From Phytophthora colocasiae (Eukaryota; Oomycota; Peronosporomycetes; Peronosporales; Peronosporaceae), in assembly GCA_018806915.1 (NCBI GenBank), contig JAGKQI010000088.1:248001-312000 (forward strand): a DNA stretch of 64,000 bases. The letters run 5' to 3'. Positions 61,115-64,000 of this stretch are shown one piece after another. The translations under genes and the position numbers were made by a program. The notes beneath the pieces are model-generated. The model searched no databases, was not told where the DNA came from, and worked only from the letters and a program-made list of their open reading frames with translations. Numbering within the stretch: position 1 is the stretch's first letter; every line of letters begins with the position of its first letter.

Positions 61115-62012
61115 TCAGTATTGCACTCTCGGATACGTACTTGGCCACCTGGTGTCGTTCCGCAGCAGAGGCACAAGCTGGGAGACTCGGCGAAGAACAG
61201 CTCGCCCCTTCAGTGTACGCAGCTTGGTCATCAGAGCTTGGAGCTTGGCAATCAGCGCTTCCTCTGTTTTGAGGAAGTCCTTGACGGCCAAATTGAATCT
61301 GTGACTTGCACATCGGATGAGTGGGATAGCCCCCTCCTTTCTGCCAATGTACTGGTTCACAGAGCAGTTGCAACTTGACAGTGCTCCACGGCTTGCCGTA
61401 GCGCGACAAAGTGTCAACGATTAGGTCAAACTGGCTTTGTGCGCTGAGATCTTCCTCGTCCTCAAATGGCGAAAACGCCAGCAGTATGAAGCGCCGTGAC
61501 GAACAATCAAAGTCGTAGTAGTTTTCGGTCTCGCTATCCCGGTCGTTTGTGACGACACCGTCTATCGAGCCGTCGAACACGGCAAACATGGCAAGGAGGT
61601 GGCGACTACTGCTGGTCCAGCCGTCCAAAATTGTCCAAACGAGTCCGGCAGCTCGCTGGCCACACGGACCTCGAGTAGCTCGGACCGTAATGTAATGTAG
61701 CGAGACGACGTGTCCTCAGAGACCAAGGATAGCGAGGCGTTCTGGCGCGTGAGCCGGCGTTCTACGAACGCCAAAGGTAGGTGGTCACAGACAACCCACT
61801 CAATCCAGCGATACGGGTCCCTCGTTCTGGAGCTGACTACGTGCAGATGAAGCGTGTTTTAACGACGGGCAGCTTCTTGAGCTTCATGCTCATAGTTGTC
61901 GTGGTTGCGTTTGAGTTGGTTTAGCAGATTTGAGTAGCCGTTTCCTCTCTTGTACTGCTTCTCGCAGGAGGTGCACTTGTAGACGCCGTCACCGACCTCT
62001 GTAAGCAACATG
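61115..62012 (-). pseudogene. hAT transposase relic, N-terminal and catalytic part
   Basis: From the ATG at 62012: a BED-like zinc finger (YKCTSCEKQYKRGNGYSNLL...NHDNYEHE), then an in-frame TAA at 61859-61861, the segment DPYRWIEWVVCDHLPLAFVERR, a one-base frame change near 61625, the catalytic-core start LDGWTSSSRHLLAMFAVFD, a further frame change, and RCASHRFNLAVKDFL with RNDTRWPSTY. The C-terminal dimerisation domain is absent on this strand. It is either the other half of an internally inverted element or a separate copy cut at the same place. Confidence 0.78.
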
Positions 62013-62042
62013 TTGCAGATCTGACTGCTCGGGAGGACCAAA

Positions 62043-64000
62043 GTGGACAGTGTGTGGGTGATCGACTCTGGATGCACAGACCACATGACCAGCAACAGAG
62101 CGCTGTTCACTGAGTTGGGATGTGGCCAGCGAGCAACTCGCAAGACAGTTCGAGATGCAAACAATGACCGTGTACCGGTCGAAGGTCGGAGTACCGTTTT
62201 ACTTAATGTAGTTATGGACAACGGACAGGTTGCACAGGTGCCCTGGTTAATGTTATGCTAGTGCTCAAGTTGTGAACTTGCTGTCGGTAAGCCAAGCTGC
62301 TCACCAAGGCACACGCTTTGATTTCCACTCCATTCCCGGCCCCGCCATCATCGCCAACTATTTCTTCAAGATAACCTGCTGCCCAAGTCCGAATGGCCTG
62401 TACATACTGCGATCGACGCTGCCCACGCCTGAAGCACTCGCGGTGCGGCTTGATTTAACACTGGACTTAATACACCGTTGTCTCGGGCACGCAAGCAAAG
62501 CTGTCATCAGCAAAATGTCCAAGCAGCAGATAGTGACTGGGATGAATTTGAAACCGGAGACTGATCGTCTCCCGTGTGACGCATGCGAGCTGGGCACGAA
62601 GCGACGTGCATCCTTCAAAATGTTCCAGCGTTTAGACATGGATGGACCAAACGCGGTTGTCCATAGTGACAACGCTGGGCCCGTGGATTGTCCATCTCTC
62701 AAACTGGAGTGATCGGAGTTCTTTCGCTGCTTTCTGGACTACAATAGGCTGGTTGAAACGAAGCACAATCGCGCAATTCACAAGTTCATCAGTGACAATG
62801 GTGGTGAGTACTTAAGTGACTAACTCACTACTTACTGTCGAGAGAATGGAGTCGAGCGGGATACAACTATCGCATACACGCCTGAACAAAATGGCATGTC
62901 TGAAGTGAGATTTCGCGTGCTGTTCAACAAAGTGAAGACGGTTCTCATTGCTGCCAACGCACCTAAGCACCTCTGGGGTGAAGCGATCTTGTCGATGGTC
63001 TACACGTACAACCGTAGTCTCACTGCGGGCACTGGAGTCACGCCATATGCAACGGATAGCGGGACCCCGGGGTCCCATCTGGACCCCGGTGCTCTCATCA
63101 ATTACCGGTTTTATACTGGAAGTACTCATCTTGATGCTATCTAAGATCGACATATTGCCTACTTCTTGGAAAAGAACTGCAAGATCGAAGGCTGGTTTGT
63201 TTTCTTCTTCTTGCTAGGGCGGCCAGGTGTCCGCTTTGGCGGGGTACTTGATGTTGTCGTACTTGCAGTAGCACTATCAGGAGTAGCTGCATTGAAATCG
63301 CCTCAGGAACGTTGATATAGTAAGCCAGACACCAAGAGAAGTACTTCACTGACAGGGGCCTTATTTTTTTAGCAGGGAGATCCATTACTGGATGTTGTTG
63401 ACGCTTCCCATATGCACTTTATATCTGGACCAAACAATTCCGCCAATATTGATTTTCGGATCTCAAAGTTGCTGGGGTCTATCATTGCAAACGTGATTGA
63501 GTCACCATGCTGTCACATTCCTGTCGGACGCTTTTTTTCGTTTCTGCCGTGGCATCAGGCTCTGTGAGCCGCCTCCGTGGCGCCGTGTCATTGTACGCAC
63601 GAAACAGAATGAATTATAAGACACGTCGAAGGACTAGGATCAGGTTTGCACCTGCTCCGTGATAAAAAAATTAATCCGACAATTTTTGGTGTGGAACCAC
63701 GGGGTCCCGCCATCCGTTTCATATGAGCTATGGCACGGACAAGCACCTGATGTTAGTAACCTTAGAGAGTTTGGTGCGCTCGCTTACGTGTATGTGCCGG
63801 CGAAAACGCACCCGAAAGCTCGTGTGGGTCAACAACGGCAGAAGCTGGACTACCGGTCTGTGCGGGGGTGTCTTTGTTGGCTATGCTGACAACCAAAAGG
63901 GCTGAAAAATTCTTGACTGTACGAGAGGGGCGATCATCACATCCTGTCACGTGACTTTTGACGAAACCAATTCTGCGGCTTCTCAAGAGCTTAACCCTTC
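62043..64000 (+). pseudogene. Decayed Ty1/copia polyprotein fragment, continues past window
   Basis: Protease start (WVIDSGCTDHMTSNRALF), gag-pre-integrase region (RCLGHASKAVISKM, CDACELGTKRRASF), integrase core (FISDNGGEYLSD, YTPEQNGMSE) and, after a nested insertion, the integrase C-terminal region (ELWHGQAPDVSNLREFGALAYVYVP, GVFVGYADNQKG). Several stops and frame changes show it is old. It begins abruptly beside the hAT relic and runs off the right edge. Sequence motifs differ from the intact copia element at 42-50 kb, so it belongs to another lineage. Confidence 0.82.
63048..63721 (-). mobile_element. 674-bp TIR insertion in a TA site, pogo-like
   Basis: The ends are TGCAACGGATAGCGGGACCC on the left and, inverted, TGAAACGGATGGCGGGACCC on the right. 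The similarity continues over 30 bp (26 identical). Each end is flanked by TA (63046-63047 and 63722-63723). Removing the insert with one TA rejoins the copia reading frame across TPY and ELWHG. Inside, the minus strand retains a possible transposase C-terminus with an AT-hook-like TPGRPSKKKK and a PCNA-binding-type motif QPSILQFFSKK before a stop. That combination points to a Pogo-related, non-autonomous element; the family call is inference. Confidence 0.8.

Noticed and set aside
1..64000. tRNA, rRNA, CRISPR arrays, RXLR or Crinkler effector genes
   Set aside because: I looked for A/B-box-like, repeat-spacer and RXLR/LFLAK-like signals and saw none that I could support.

Overview
The window is from an oomycete genome, most probably a Phytophthora species. 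The evidence is a compact gene island with very short GT-AG introns (49-65 bp), short 5' leaders with GCTCATT/TCATTTT-like initiators, an expanded bZIP-like/START-like protein family, and transposon families typical of Phytophthora (PIF/Harbinger, MULE with a Ulp1 domain, piggyBac, hAT, Ty3/gypsy, Ty1/copia). The species call is inference from protein style; no organism label was available.

Layout. 1-6300: DNA transposon remains (5'-open Harbinger transposase with its Myb/SANT-like partner, a DD34E Tc1/mariner transposase, a convergent unknown gene). 6299-27067: bZIP-like/START-like family genes and broken copies, invaded by a complete MULE (6870-11303, 9-bp target duplication), a complete Ty3/gypsy element (14433-20116, 5-bp duplication) and a complete hAT element (23840-25862, 8-bp duplication). 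27271-41726: host gene island with a five-repeat Myb protein, ribosomal protein uS3, a DTW-domain protein, a receptor-like TKL kinase, REV1 polymerase, GTP cyclohydrolase I, a giant degenerate EF-hand repeat protein and the cohesin kleisin RAD21. 42401-49662: a Ty1/copia element with 279-bp LTRs and a 5-bp duplication; its 3' part carries an oppositely oriented reading region with a chromodomain and a cysteine-peptidase-like domain. 49879-55178: second small island (J-domain protein, lysophospholipid acyltransferase, RCC1-repeat protein, bZIP-like/START-like gene). 55339-59898: a complete piggyBac-type element in TTAA. 60000-64000: truncated hAT copies facing each other, then a decayed copia fragment split by a 674-bp pogo-like TIR insertion in a TA site.

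How the parts relate. The host genes cover translation (uS3, tRNA modification by the DTW protein), DNA damage tolerance and chromosome cohesion (REV1, RAD21), pteridine synthesis and signalling; they are packed head-to-head or tail-to-tail with gaps as small as 8 bp. The repeat-rich part is dominated by one lineage-expanded family (five apparently expressible genes, at least four relics). The most unusual signal is that two unrelated transposons (MULE and piggyBac) keep copies of their own terminal or subterminal sequence motif inside the introns of their transposase genes. Many element reading frames are broken by one- or two-base indels, mostly in homopolymers or short repeats, although the LTR pairs are almost identical; one host gene shows the same kind of defect at a splice junction, so residual assembly indels are a real alternative to decay.
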